This document shows positions 1-6,273 of a DNA stretch of 10,533 nucleotides, piece after piece. The position numbers were made by a program, and so were the translations under genes. Origin of the DNA: a bacterium (GTDB taxonomy: Bacteria > UBP18 > UBA7526); contig JAUWXM010000038.1 in assembly GCA_030616365.1 (NCBI GenBank), positions 1 through 10,533 on the forward strand, given 5' to 3'. Position 1 is the first letter of the stretch, and the number at the start of each line of letters is the position of its first letter. The notes under the pieces were generated by a model, which was not told the DNA's origin, did no database searches, and saw nothing but the letters and a program-made list of their open reading frames with translations.

Positions 1-1
1 T

Positions 2-1168
2 CCAGAGAAGTTGAAATATACCTTAAGAATTTCTGGAATAAAGAAGTATCTAAATTGTGAGGCAACCAGGATTATTCCTGAAAAGAAAAGCATTGAGATT
101 GAAAATCTGGAAAGTGGCGAAAGGAAGAATGTCTCCTATGACTCCTTAATCCTCGCTACGGGAACCACTCCCTTTATTCCCCCTATCCCAGGACTAAGAG
201 AGTTAAAAGATAAAAAAGCCTTCGTCATTAAGAGTCTAGAAGATATAGTGAAAATAAAGGAAGCGGTCAAGAAGGCGAAAAAAGCCTTAGTCATTGGTGC
301 TGGAGCAACGGGCCTAGAAGCCGCGGTTGCTCTGAATAAAAAGGGTTTAGAAGTTACTATTATAGAGGCTTTAAAGAGCCTTTTGCCCAGAGCAATCGAC
401 CCCGATATGAGTGAAATCTTGGAAGAACGATTGAGGGAAAAAGGGATCAAAATACTCCTCAATAAAAGGGTGGAAAGGGTGAATGTGAAGTCGGTTACCA
501 TAGATGGAAAAGAGATTCCTAACGATATTATTATCATCTCCTGTGGGGTAAGACCAAACTCAGAACTGGCAAAAAAGGCAGGAGTTGAGACCAGTGATTA
601 TGGAATCGTAACAGATGAAAGAATGGAGACGAGCATAAAGGGTGTCTATGCTGCTGGCGACTGCGCCCAGGTCTTTTCCCTAATAGACAAAAGGCCTTTC
701 TCGGCCTATCTCGCCACTCCGGCCTACGAACAGGGGAAAGTAGCAGCCATCAATGCCTCTGGCGGTGAAGCGAGGTATGAAGGAGCCTTAGCTGCCTTCG
801 TTTCCCTCATTGCTGATCTGGAGATAGCCTCTGTTGGTTTCAATAAAGTTCAGGCAGAATCCTATGGTTATCAAGTAGTGGAAGGCAAGGCGAGGAGTTT
901 GACAAAGCCAAAGTGGTTTCCTAGTGGGAAAGAGATTACTTCTAAGATTATTGCAGATGCCAAGACGGGTAAGATACTGGGTGCTCAGGAAATTGGAGAG
1001 GAAGGAACGGGCTGGAGGATAAATATCGTCTCTTTGGCAATAAAGGCCAATCTTTCCCTGGAAGATTTAAGTAAAGTGGAATTTGCTTATTCTCCAGCCA
1101 CTTCTCATATTCCAGATGTTCTACTGACCGCTACCGATCTTGCTTTAAAAAAACTTAAACACGGATAA
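2..1168 (+). CDS. FAD/NAD(P)H pyridine nucleotide-disulfide oxidoreductase, NADH oxidase / CoA-disulfide reductase type (5' partial)
   Basis: A flavoenzyme that moves electrons between NAD(P)H and a disulfide, oxygen or other acceptor through FAD. The frame is open to the window edge, and the first codons (PEKLK) read as the interior of the family, so the N-terminal FAD-binding motif and redox cysteine are missing. Numbering from the TTG at 11, LILATGTTP (47-54) is the conserved strand after the first FAD domain. GAGATG (96-101) is the Rossmann NAD(P)H motif, and GVYAAGDCAQV (211-221) is the second FAD motif. LATPAYEQGKVAAINASGG and the C-terminal dimerisation domain with AYSPATSHIPDVLLTA fit NADH oxidase/CoA-disulfide reductase better than dihydrolipoyl dehydrogenase. 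The exact acceptor cannot be told without the N-terminus. The last residues (KHG-stop) are encoded by a CACGGAT repeat. The gene lies 28 bases before gcvT and probably shares its transcript. Confidence 0.88.
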   Translation, partial: PEKLKYTLRISGIKKYLNCEATRIIPEKKSIEIENLESGERKNVSYDSLILATGTTPFIPPIPGLRELKDKKAFVIKSLEDIVKIKEAVKKAKKALVIGAGATGLEAAVALNKKGLEVTIIEALKSLLPRAIDPDMSEILEERLREKGIKILLNKRVERVNVKSVTIDGKEIPNDIIIISCGVRPNSELAKKAGVETSDYGIVTDERMETSIKGVYAAGDCAQVFSLIDKRPFSAYLATPAYEQGKVAAINASGGEARYEGALAAFVSLIADLEIASVGFNKVQAESYGYQVVEGKARSLTKPKWFPSGKEITSKIIADAKTGKILGAQEIGEEGTGWRINIVSLAIKANLSLEDLSKVEFAYSPATSHIPDVLLTATDLALKKLKHG

Positions 1169-1200
1169 ACACGGATAACAACACGGATGGACACGGATGA
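1157..1200. repeat. Short tandem CACGGAT repeat spanning a stop and a start codon
   Basis: Four copies of CACGGAT lie at 1160-1166, 1170-1176, 1182-1188 and 1192-1198, at periods of 10, 12 and 10 bases, separated by AAA, AACAA or GGA. The first copy holds the T of the upstream gene's stop codon (1166-1168). The last holds the AT of the gcvT start codon (1197-1199). Similar CACGGAT-type strings are, from general knowledge, scattered between genes in various bacterial genomes; their function is unknown. Confidence 0.75.
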
Positions 1201-2285
1201 AGACGCCACTTTTTGAAATTCATAAGAGATTAGGGGCAAAGATAATTGAATTTGGTCCTTGGCTCATGCCCCTTTACTATACCTCTATTATCGATGAACA
1301 CAATACGGTAAGGAATAAGGTTGGCCTATTCGATGTCTCTCATATGGGGGAATTCTCCATTAGAGGGAAGGATGCCTTAGCATTCATCCAGAGACTCATT
1401 ACAAACGACACCTCTCACTTGAGCAACAACCAAGCCCTCTACACCCCAATGTGTAATAATAATGGAACGATTATTGACGATTTATTAGTCTATAAATTTA
1501 GTGACGAATATTTTATGCTTGTGGTCAATGCCACAAATATTGAGAAAGACTATAGATGGATAGAAGGGGTTGCCAGAAGATTTGATAAAGATATAAGCCT
1601 TAAAAATATTAGCGATGAGACCTCTCTTCTTGCCCTTCAAGGTCCGAAGGCAAAAGAGGCCTTGCAGAAACTGACCAATTTAGACCTTTCTCAGACAAAA
1701 CATTACTGGTTCAAGGAAGGAAAGATAGAAGGGATTCAGGCTATCGTTTCGCGCACTGGGTATACAGGTGAGGATGGTTTCGAGATTTATATTAGGCCAG
1801 AATGCGCTTCTAAAATTTGGAATAGGCTCTTAGAAATTGGAAAGGAAGAAGAGATTAAACCCGTTGGCTTAGGAGCAAGGGATACATTGAGGTTAGAGTG
1901 TGCCATGCTCTTATATGGAAATGATATGGATGAGACAAAGACTCCCCTTGAGACGAACATCGCCTGGACAGTCAAATTCAATAAAAAAGACTTTATCGGC
2001 AAGGAAGCCCTGTTAAGACAAAAGGCAGAAGGAATAAAGCAGAGATTAATCGGCCTCGAACTCCTGGAGCGTGGCATTCCTCGTCATAATTATCTAATAC
2101 TCAAAGATAAAGAAAAAATTGGCACGGTAACTAGCGGAAGTTTTTCTCCCACACTAAAGAAAGGCATCGGCTTAGGCTATGTAAAAACAGACTTTGCTAA
2201 AGAAGGAACCGAAATCCAAATCCAGAGAAGAGAAAAATTAGCAAAAGCTAGAATTGCAAAAATCCCATTCTACAGGAGGAAATAA
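1197..2285 (+). CDS. gcvT: Glycine cleavage system T protein (aminomethyltransferase)
   Basis: Transfers the methylene group of the aminomethyl-lipoyl arm of GcvH to tetrahydrofolate, releasing ammonia and giving 5,10-methylene-THF. The 362 residues are full length for the family. Visible signatures are TPLFEIHKRLGAK near the start, GLFDVSHMGEF (43-53), and GTIIDDLLVYK (90-100), where the Asp pair at 94-95 includes the conserved catalytic acid. SRTGYTGEDGFEIY and PVGLGARDTLRLECAMLLYGND follow, then the C-terminal GcvT barrel domain. The start is forced: reading upstream in frame there is a TAA at 1176-1178 and no other start codon. The only Shine-Dalgarno-like string is a weak GGATGG at 1185-1190, so leader and start both lie in the CACGGAT repeat. 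The gene ends directly against gcvH. No glycine riboswitch fits in the 28-base spacer. Confidence 0.96.
   Translation: MKTPLFEIHKRLGAKIIEFGPWLMPLYYTSIIDEHNTVRNKVGLFDVSHMGEFSIRGKDALAFIQRLITNDTSHLSNNQALYTPMCNNNGTIIDDLLVYKFSDEYFMLVVNATNIEKDYRWIEGVARRFDKDISLKNISDETSLLALQGPKAKEALQKLTNLDLSQTKHYWFKEGKIEGIQAIVSRTGYTGEDGFEIYIRPECASKIWNRLLEIGKEEEIKPVGLGARDTLRLECAMLLYGNDMDETKTPLETNIAWTVKFNKKDFIGKEALLRQKAEGIKQRLIGLELLERGIPRHNYLILKDKEKIGTVTSGSFSPTLKKGIGLGYVKTDFAKEGTEIQIQRREKLAKARIAKIPFYRRK
2274..2279 (+). promoter_or_regulatory. gcvH ribosome binding site
   Basis: A perfect AGGAGG lies six bases before the gcvH ATG and inside the last codons of gcvT. It is much stronger than the site before gcvT, which would favour more H protein than T protein from the same message. 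Confidence 0.8.
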
Positions 2286-2675
2286 ATGAAAATACCTAAG
2301 GAATTGAAGTATGCTAAGACACATGAATGGATAAAGGTTGAGAAAGAAATAGGAACGGCAGGCATTACGGATTATGCCCAGGAGCAGTTGACGGATGTGG
2401 TCTTCGTTGAACTACCCCAGATCGGCAAGGTTGTTTCTAAAGGAGAAGCAGTGGCTGTGGTAGAATCAGTGAAGTCTGTCTCCGATATCTATGCTCCGGC
2501 GAGTGGTGAAATGGTTGAGGTAAATAAAGCATTAGAGAATAAACCAGGACTAATTAATGAAGAACCCTATGGAAAAGGCTGGATCTTTAAAATCAAAATA
2601 AAGAACCCGAAGGAACTCGATTCTCTATTAAGTGCGGAAGAATATGAGAAATCTATCAAGGAAGGAGAGAAATGA
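2286..2675 (+). CDS. gcvH: Glycine cleavage system H protein (lipoyl carrier)
   Basis: The lipoylated shuttle protein that carries the aminomethyl group from the P protein to the T protein and is reoxidised by the L protein. At 129 residues it has the usual length. KYAKTHEWIKVE (8-19) is the family start, and GITDYAQEQLTDVVFVELP is the conserved core. VVESVKSVSDIYAP places the lipoyl-accepting lysine at K63. EEPYGKGWIFKIK is the conserved C-terminal strand. The ATG follows the gcvT stop with no gap, and the stop overlaps the gcvPA start by four bases (ATGA), so the genes are coupled. No lipoate ligase or lipoyl synthase is in the window. Confidence 0.97.
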   Translation: MKIPKELKYAKTHEWIKVEKEIGTAGITDYAQEQLTDVVFVELPQIGKVVSKGEAVAVVESVKSVSDIYAPASGEMVEVNKALENKPGLINEEPYGKGWIFKIKIKNPKELDSLLSAEEYEKSIKEGEK

Positions 2676-4012
2676 GGTTCATTCCAAACACTGATCAAGA
2701 TAGAAAAGAGATACTCGAATTTCTGGGTATTAAATCTATTAAGGAACTATTCAAGAATATTCCAGAAGAACTCTTATTGAAGAAGAATTTGAAGATACCA
2801 AAGGGGTTCTCTGAGATAGAATTAGTAAGAGAGATGCGTTTCTTAAGTGAGAAGAATGCTGATTTGGAGCATTATAGTTGTTTCTTGGGAGCTGGAGCCT
2901 ATCATCACTTCATTCCTGCAATCATCCCTCATCTAATGGGAAGGAGCGAGTTTTATACCTCCTATACTCCTTATCAACCAGAGGCGAGCCAGGGATTATT
3001 ACAGACGATATATGAGTTTCAAACCCTAATCTGTGAACTGACCGGAATGGACGTGGCCAATGCCAGTATGTATGATGGAGCAAGCGCCCTTGCTGAGGCC
3101 ATGATCATGGCCTTCCATATTACGGGAAGAAAAGAGGTCATTATCTCAAGGACTATCCATCCCGAGTATAGGGAAGTAGTCAAAACCTATGCTCAAGCGA
3201 AAAACTTAAAGATTATAGAGATTGAATATGAGAATGGCATCACATCTTTAGAAGAATTAAAAAGAAAAGTATCTGATAAAACCGCAGCCGTTTTAATCCA
3301 GAACCCGAACTTCTTTGGCTCCTTAGAGGATATAAAAGAGATAGAAAGAATCGCTCACAAGAACAAGTCCTTGTTTATTGTAGCAATAGTTGAGCCTACC
3401 TCTTTAGGATTATTGAAGCCTCCTGGTGAATTAGGAGCAGATATTGTTGTCGGGGAAGGGCAGTCCTTTGGCAATCCTATATCTTTTGGTGGTCCCTATC
3501 TGGGCTTTATGGCTACCAAAGATAAGTATATGAGAAAACTCCCCGGAAGGTTGGTAGGGGCGACTAAAGATTCAAAGGGAAGAAGGGGATATATTCTCAC
3601 CTTGCAGGCCAGGGAGCAGCATATCAGAAGGGAGAAGGCAACCTCTAACATCTGCACCAACGAGGCCCTCTGTGCTCTGGCGGCCACTATCTATTTGGTT
3701 TCTTTAGGAAAGGAAGGCTTGAGAAGGGTAGCAGAACTCTCCCTCCAGAAGGCGCACTATGCTTTTGAGAAGATAAAGGAAATAGATGAATTTGAAGCGG
3801 CCTTTGCTTCCCCATTCTATAATGAGTTCATTGTCGAGTGTAGAGATGCCCAAGGGGTAAATCGAGTCCTGCTAAAAGAGAAAATCATCGGTCCTTTAGA
3901 ATTGGAGAAATATTATCCGGAATTAAAGAACCATCTTCTATTCTGCGCCACAGAGATGAATTCCAAAGAGGAGATCGACGGACTAGTAAATATCTTAAGG
4001 AAGATAAAATGA
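2672..4012 (+). CDS. gcvPA: Glycine dehydrogenase (decarboxylating) subunit 1
   Basis: The N-terminal half of a split P protein, which decarboxylates glycine with PLP and loads the aminomethyl group onto GcvH. At 446 residues the length is typical for subunit 1. Recognisable stretches are MRFIPNTDQDRKEIL at the start, CFLGAGAYHHFIPA, SRSEFYT-like RSEFYTSYTPYQPE, and ICELTGMDVANASMYDGASALAEA. TLQAREQHIRREKATSNICTN follows in the second half. The PLP lysine is not expected here; it sits on subunit 2. It overlaps gcvH by four bases upstream and gcvPB by four bases downstream. AAGGAG at 2662-2667 serves as the ribosome binding site. Confidence 0.97.
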   Translation: MRFIPNTDQDRKEILEFLGIKSIKELFKNIPEELLLKKNLKIPKGFSEIELVREMRFLSEKNADLEHYSCFLGAGAYHHFIPAIIPHLMGRSEFYTSYTPYQPEASQGLLQTIYEFQTLICELTGMDVANASMYDGASALAEAMIMAFHITGRKEVIISRTIHPEYREVVKTYAQAKNLKIIEIEYENGITSLEELKRKVSDKTAAVLIQNPNFFGSLEDIKEIERIAHKNKSLFIVAIVEPTSLGLLKPPGELGADIVVGEGQSFGNPISFGGPYLGFMATKDKYMRKLPGRLVGATKDSKGRRGYILTLQAREQHIRREKATSNICTNEALCALAATIYLVSLGKEGLRRVAELSLQKAHYAFEKIKEIDEFEAAFASPFYNEFIVECRDAQGVNRVLLKEKIIGPLELEKYYPELKNHLLFCATEMNSKEEIDGLVNILRKIK

Positions 4013-5481
4013 AACTCATTTTCGAGAAAAGTAAACCAGGGAGGATGGGCATAAGCCTTCCCGATTGCGATGTTCCAGAGAAGAAGATAGAGGAACTAAT
4101 TCCAAAAAATTCTCTGCGCTCTAAACTGAATCTGCCAGAGGTTAGCGAAGTAGAAGTAGTAAGGCACTATACTAAACTATCTACTCAGAACTATGGGGTA
4201 GATACCGGCTTCTATCCCCTTGGCTCCTGCACTATGAAGTACAATCCCAAAGTAAACGAAGAGATAGCGAAATTTCCCGGCTTTAAATCATCACACCCCT
4301 TGCAGGACGAGGGGCTATCCCAGGGAGCCCTGGAGCTTATGTATCATCTTGAAAAAATCTTATCTGAGATCACCGGGATGGATGGATTTACCCTGCAACC
4401 CGCAGCCGGTGCGCAAGGAGAACTAACTGGCCTGATGATGGTGAAGGCCTGCTTTGAGCAGAAGAGGGAGAAGAGGACCAAGATAATCGTTTCTGACTCA
4501 TCACATGGAACGAACCCCGCTTCTGCCTCTCTATGTGGATATGAATCGATCACCATTAAGTCCAATGAGAGAGGAACGGTCGACTTAGAAGGGCTAAAGA
4601 GGGCTCTAAATGAAGATGTTGCCTGCATTATACTCACTAATCCCAATACTCTAGGCCTATTTGAAGAGGAAATATTAGAAATTACTGCTATAGCACATAA
4701 GAAGGGCGCTTTAGTCTATTGTGATGGGGCGAATATGAATGCCTTCTTGGGGATTGCCCGGCCAGGGGATATGGGCTTTGATATTATTCATCTTAATCTC
4801 CATAAGACATTCTCCACCCCTCACGGTGGGGGAGGGCCGGGCTCTGGTCCAGTAGGGGTTAAGAAATCTTTGGTTCCTTTCTTACCCAAACCGACTATTA
4901 AAAGGGAAAAGGATAAATATAGCTTAGATTATGATAAACCCTTATCTATCGGCAAGATTAAAGCCTTCTATGGAAACTTTGGGGTGATGGTCAAGGCCTA
5001 TGCTTACCTGAGAGCTCTGGGGCCAGAGGGATTGAGAGGGGTGGCGGAGAATGCGGTTCTGAATGCCAACTATCTTATGAAGAAGTTAAAATCCTATTAT
5101 TACCTTCCTTTCGATAGAACTTGTATGCACGAGTTCGTTCTCTCTGGGAAGAAGCAACTTGAGAAAGGTGTCCACACCAATGACATTGCAAAGAGACTCT
5201 TGGATTATGGATTTCATGCCCCCACCGTTTATTTTCCCTTGATTGTCTCTGAAGCCATTATGGTCGAGCCCACAGAGACAGAACCGAAAGAGATTCTGGA
5301 TGAATTCGCAAGCGCAATGATTGAAATTGCCCAAGAGGCAAAAGAGAATCCAGAGATAGTAAAGACTGCGCCCCATCCGACCACCGAAGGCGGACGGACA
5401 CCAGTAGGAAGGCTCGATGCCGTGGCCGCTGCCCGAAAACCCAACCTCCGCTGGAAAAAACTTGACAAAAGGGAAATATAG
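4009..5481 (+). CDS. gcvPB: Glycine dehydrogenase (decarboxylating) subunit 2
   Basis: The PLP-bearing half of the split P protein, pairing with GcvPA. At 490 residues it has the usual length. YPLGSCTMKYNPK (69-81), PAAGAQGELTG (131-141) and SSHGTNPASA (164-173) are family blocks. HLNLHKTFSTPHGGGGPGSGP carries the PLP Schiff-base lysine at K266, followed by the glycine-rich loop. MVEPTETE and APHPT near the end are also conserved. The start overlaps the gcvPA stop (ATGA) and is preceded by AAGGA at 3997-4001. The last six codons contain the -35 element of the next promoter, so the glycine-cleavage and iron genes are packed with no spacer. Confidence 0.97.
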   Translation: MKLIFEKSKPGRMGISLPDCDVPEKKIEELIPKNSLRSKLNLPEVSEVEVVRHYTKLSTQNYGVDTGFYPLGSCTMKYNPKVNEEIAKFPGFKSSHPLQDEGLSQGALELMYHLEKILSEITGMDGFTLQPAAGAQGELTGLMMVKACFEQKREKRTKIIVSDSSHGTNPASASLCGYESITIKSNERGTVDLEGLKRALNEDVACIILTNPNTLGLFEEEILEITAIAHKKGALVYCDGANMNAFLGIARPGDMGFDIIHLNLHKTFSTPHGGGGPGSGPVGVKKSLVPFLPKPTIKREKDKYSLDYDKPLSIGKIKAFYGNFGVMVKAYAYLRALGPEGLRGVAENAVLNANYLMKKLKSYYYLPFDRTCMHEFVLSGKKQLEKGVHTNDIAKRLLDYGFHAPTVYFPLIVSEAIMVEPTETEPKEILDEFASAMIEIAQEAKENPEIVKTAPHPTTEGGRTPVGRLDAVAAARKPNLRWKKLDKREI

Positions 5482-5490
5482 GAGTATAAT
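5462..5490 (+). promoter_or_regulatory. fur promoter, perfect sigma-70-type consensus
   Basis: TTGACA at 5462-5467 and TATAAT at 5485-5490 are separated by exactly 17 bases. The -35 element is inside the coding end of gcvPB, and the gcvPB stop (5479-5481) falls within the spacer. Transcription would start near 5497, inside the operator, giving a leader of about 28 bases before fur. Confidence 0.85.
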
Positions 5491-5512
5491 TGTAATTGAG
5501 ACCGAATTGCAA
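5490..5512. promoter_or_regulatory. Fur-box-like operator in the fur promoter
   Basis: The site reads TTGTAATTG, then AGACC, then GAATTGCAA: 9-base arms around a 5-base spacer with two arm mismatches. It starts on the last base of the -10 and covers the expected transcription start. A near-identical site sits at the same place in the feoA promoter. Binding by the adjacent Fur protein is inferred from context. Confidence 0.75.
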
Positions 5513-5524
5513 CTAGGAGGGAGT

Positions 5525-5959
5525 ATGATTACTGAGGAAGATAGATTCAGAGATTACCTAAAGAAGAAGGGATTGAAATTCACCCCGGAAAGGGAACTCA
5601 TCCTAAAAGAGGTTTTTTCCTGCCATAAGCATTTTGATGTGGAAGAGCTCTTTAGAAGACTGCGCAAAAAGGATAGGGCTATCTCCCGAGCTACCATCTA
5701 TCGCACCCTTCCCTTATTGATTGAGAGTGGTCTGATCAGGGATGCCCTCCGCTGCCGGGATAGGGTTTACTATGAACATGTCTTCGGTCATCCCCATCAC
5801 GACCATCTGCTCTGTATCAAGTGTGGTAGAGCCATTGAATTTAGGGACGAGAGAATAGAAAAATTGCAGAACGAGGTCTGTAAAAAGTATGGTTTCGAAC
5901 CCATAGAGCACAGATTAGGGATCAAAGGATACTGCAGGAAATGTCAAAAAAAATCTTAA
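5525..5959 (+). CDS. fur: Fur-family ferric uptake regulator
   Basis: A metal-sensing repressor with an N-terminal winged helix (about 1-82) and a C-terminal metal-binding dimerisation domain. At 144 residues the length is typical. The recognition-helix region is SRATIYRTLPLLIESGLI (54-71). HPHHDHLLCIKCGRAIEF (89-106) holds the HHDH motif and the first CxxC (C97, C100); the second CxxC is C137/C140. Together these four cysteines form the usual structural zinc site. The start is the ATG at 5525, four bases after AGGAGG (5515-5520); a longer upstream frame only reads through gcvPB. Zur or PerR subtypes cannot be excluded by motif, but feoA/feoB lie directly downstream with the same operator, which favours iron. 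Autoregulation is predicted from the operator at 5490-5512. Confidence 0.93.
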   Translation: MITEEDRFRDYLKKKGLKFTPERELILKEVFSCHKHFDVEELFRRLRKKDRAISRATIYRTLPLLIESGLIRDALRCRDRVYYEHVFGHPHHDHLLCIKCGRAIEFRDERIEKLQNEVCKKYGFEPIEHRLGIKGYCRKCQKKS

Positions 5960-5990
5960 AAAGTGCTTGACAAAGCAATTTTTTTAAGAT
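5953..5990 (+). terminator. Inverted repeat at the fur 3' end, possible terminator overlapping the feoA promoter
   Basis: ATCTTAAAAA (5953-5962) pairs perfectly with TTTTTAAGAT (5981-5990). Inside it TGCTT (5964-5968) pairs with AAGCA (5973-5977) around a GACA loop. The small stem followed by a run of seven T (5979-5985) and preceded by an A run looks like a weak bidirectional terminator. It covers the fur stop codon and the -35 and spacer of the feoA promoter. The stem is low in GC, so termination may be partial. Confidence 0.45.
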
Positions 5991-5995
5991 ATATT
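5967..5995 (+). promoter_or_regulatory. feoAB promoter, near-consensus sigma-70 type
   Basis: TTGACA (5967-5972) and TATATT (5990-5995) are separated by 17 bases. The layout matches the fur promoter base for base in spacing. The predicted start, near 6002, lies within the operator, and the leader to feoA is about 29 bases. Confidence 0.82.
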
Positions 5996-6017
5996 TGTAA
6001 TTGAGACGCAATTGCAA
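5995..6017. promoter_or_regulatory. Fur-box-like operator in the feoAB promoter
   Basis: TTGTAATTG and CAATTGCAA flank AGACG. The 9-base arms are complementary except for one position. It matches the fur operator at all but two of 23 bases and begins on the last base of the -10, so a bound repressor would block polymerase. Iron-dependent repression of feoAB is inferred. Confidence 0.8.
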
Positions 6018-6030
6018 TAAAGGAGAGTAC

Positions 6031-6273
6031 ATGGTGAAACAAATTTCCTTAACCCACTTAAGAAGGGGTCAGAGCGGTCGGGTGATCCAGATTATGGGAG
6101 GCTTTGGTATGACCCGGCGGCTCGCCGCTTTAGGAATTAGGCCCGGGAAGAGGATAACTAAGATAAGTGCCATGTTCATGAGGGGCCCGGTTACCGTGAG
6201 GGTGGGGCATAGCGATATCGCCCTAGGCTTTGGTATGGCAAGTAGAATAATAGTCGAGGTAAAAGAACAATGA
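6031..6273 (+). CDS. feoA: Ferrous iron transport protein A (FeoA)
   Basis: A small cytoplasmic SH3-like protein thought to assist the FeoB ferrous iron channel. The 80 residues fit the family. ISLTHLRRGQSGRVIQI, RRLAALGIRPGKRI and GPVTVRVGHSDIALGFGMASRIIVE are the standard beta-strand blocks. The start is the ATG at 6031, five bases after AGGAG (6021-6025). An in-frame TTG at 6001 would lie inside the operator and before the ribosome binding site, so it is rejected. The stop overlaps the feoB ATG by four bases, giving coupled translation. Confidence 0.93.
   Translation: MVKQISLTHLRRGQSGRVIQIMGGFGMTRRLAALGIRPGKRITKISAMFMRGPVTVRVGHSDIALGFGMASRIIVEVKEQ

Noticed and set aside
1169..1196. A glycine riboswitch before the glycine cleavage genes
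   Set aside because: Only 28 bases of repeat lie between the previous stop and gcvT, too short for an aptamer, and no conserved aptamer strings are visible.
1157..1200. CRISPR repeats
   Set aside because: The 7-base units at 10-12 base spacing have no unique spacers of CRISPR length, and no cas gene is present.
5086..5512. Three overlapping minus-strand frames at the gcvPB end
   Set aside because: They mirror well-conserved gcvPB codons and the fur promoter, with no ribosome binding sites or motifs of their own.
5417..5524. A longer start for fur
   Set aside because: The upstream extension runs through the gcvPB end, the promoter and the operator. AGGAGG at 5515-5520 sets the ATG at 5525.
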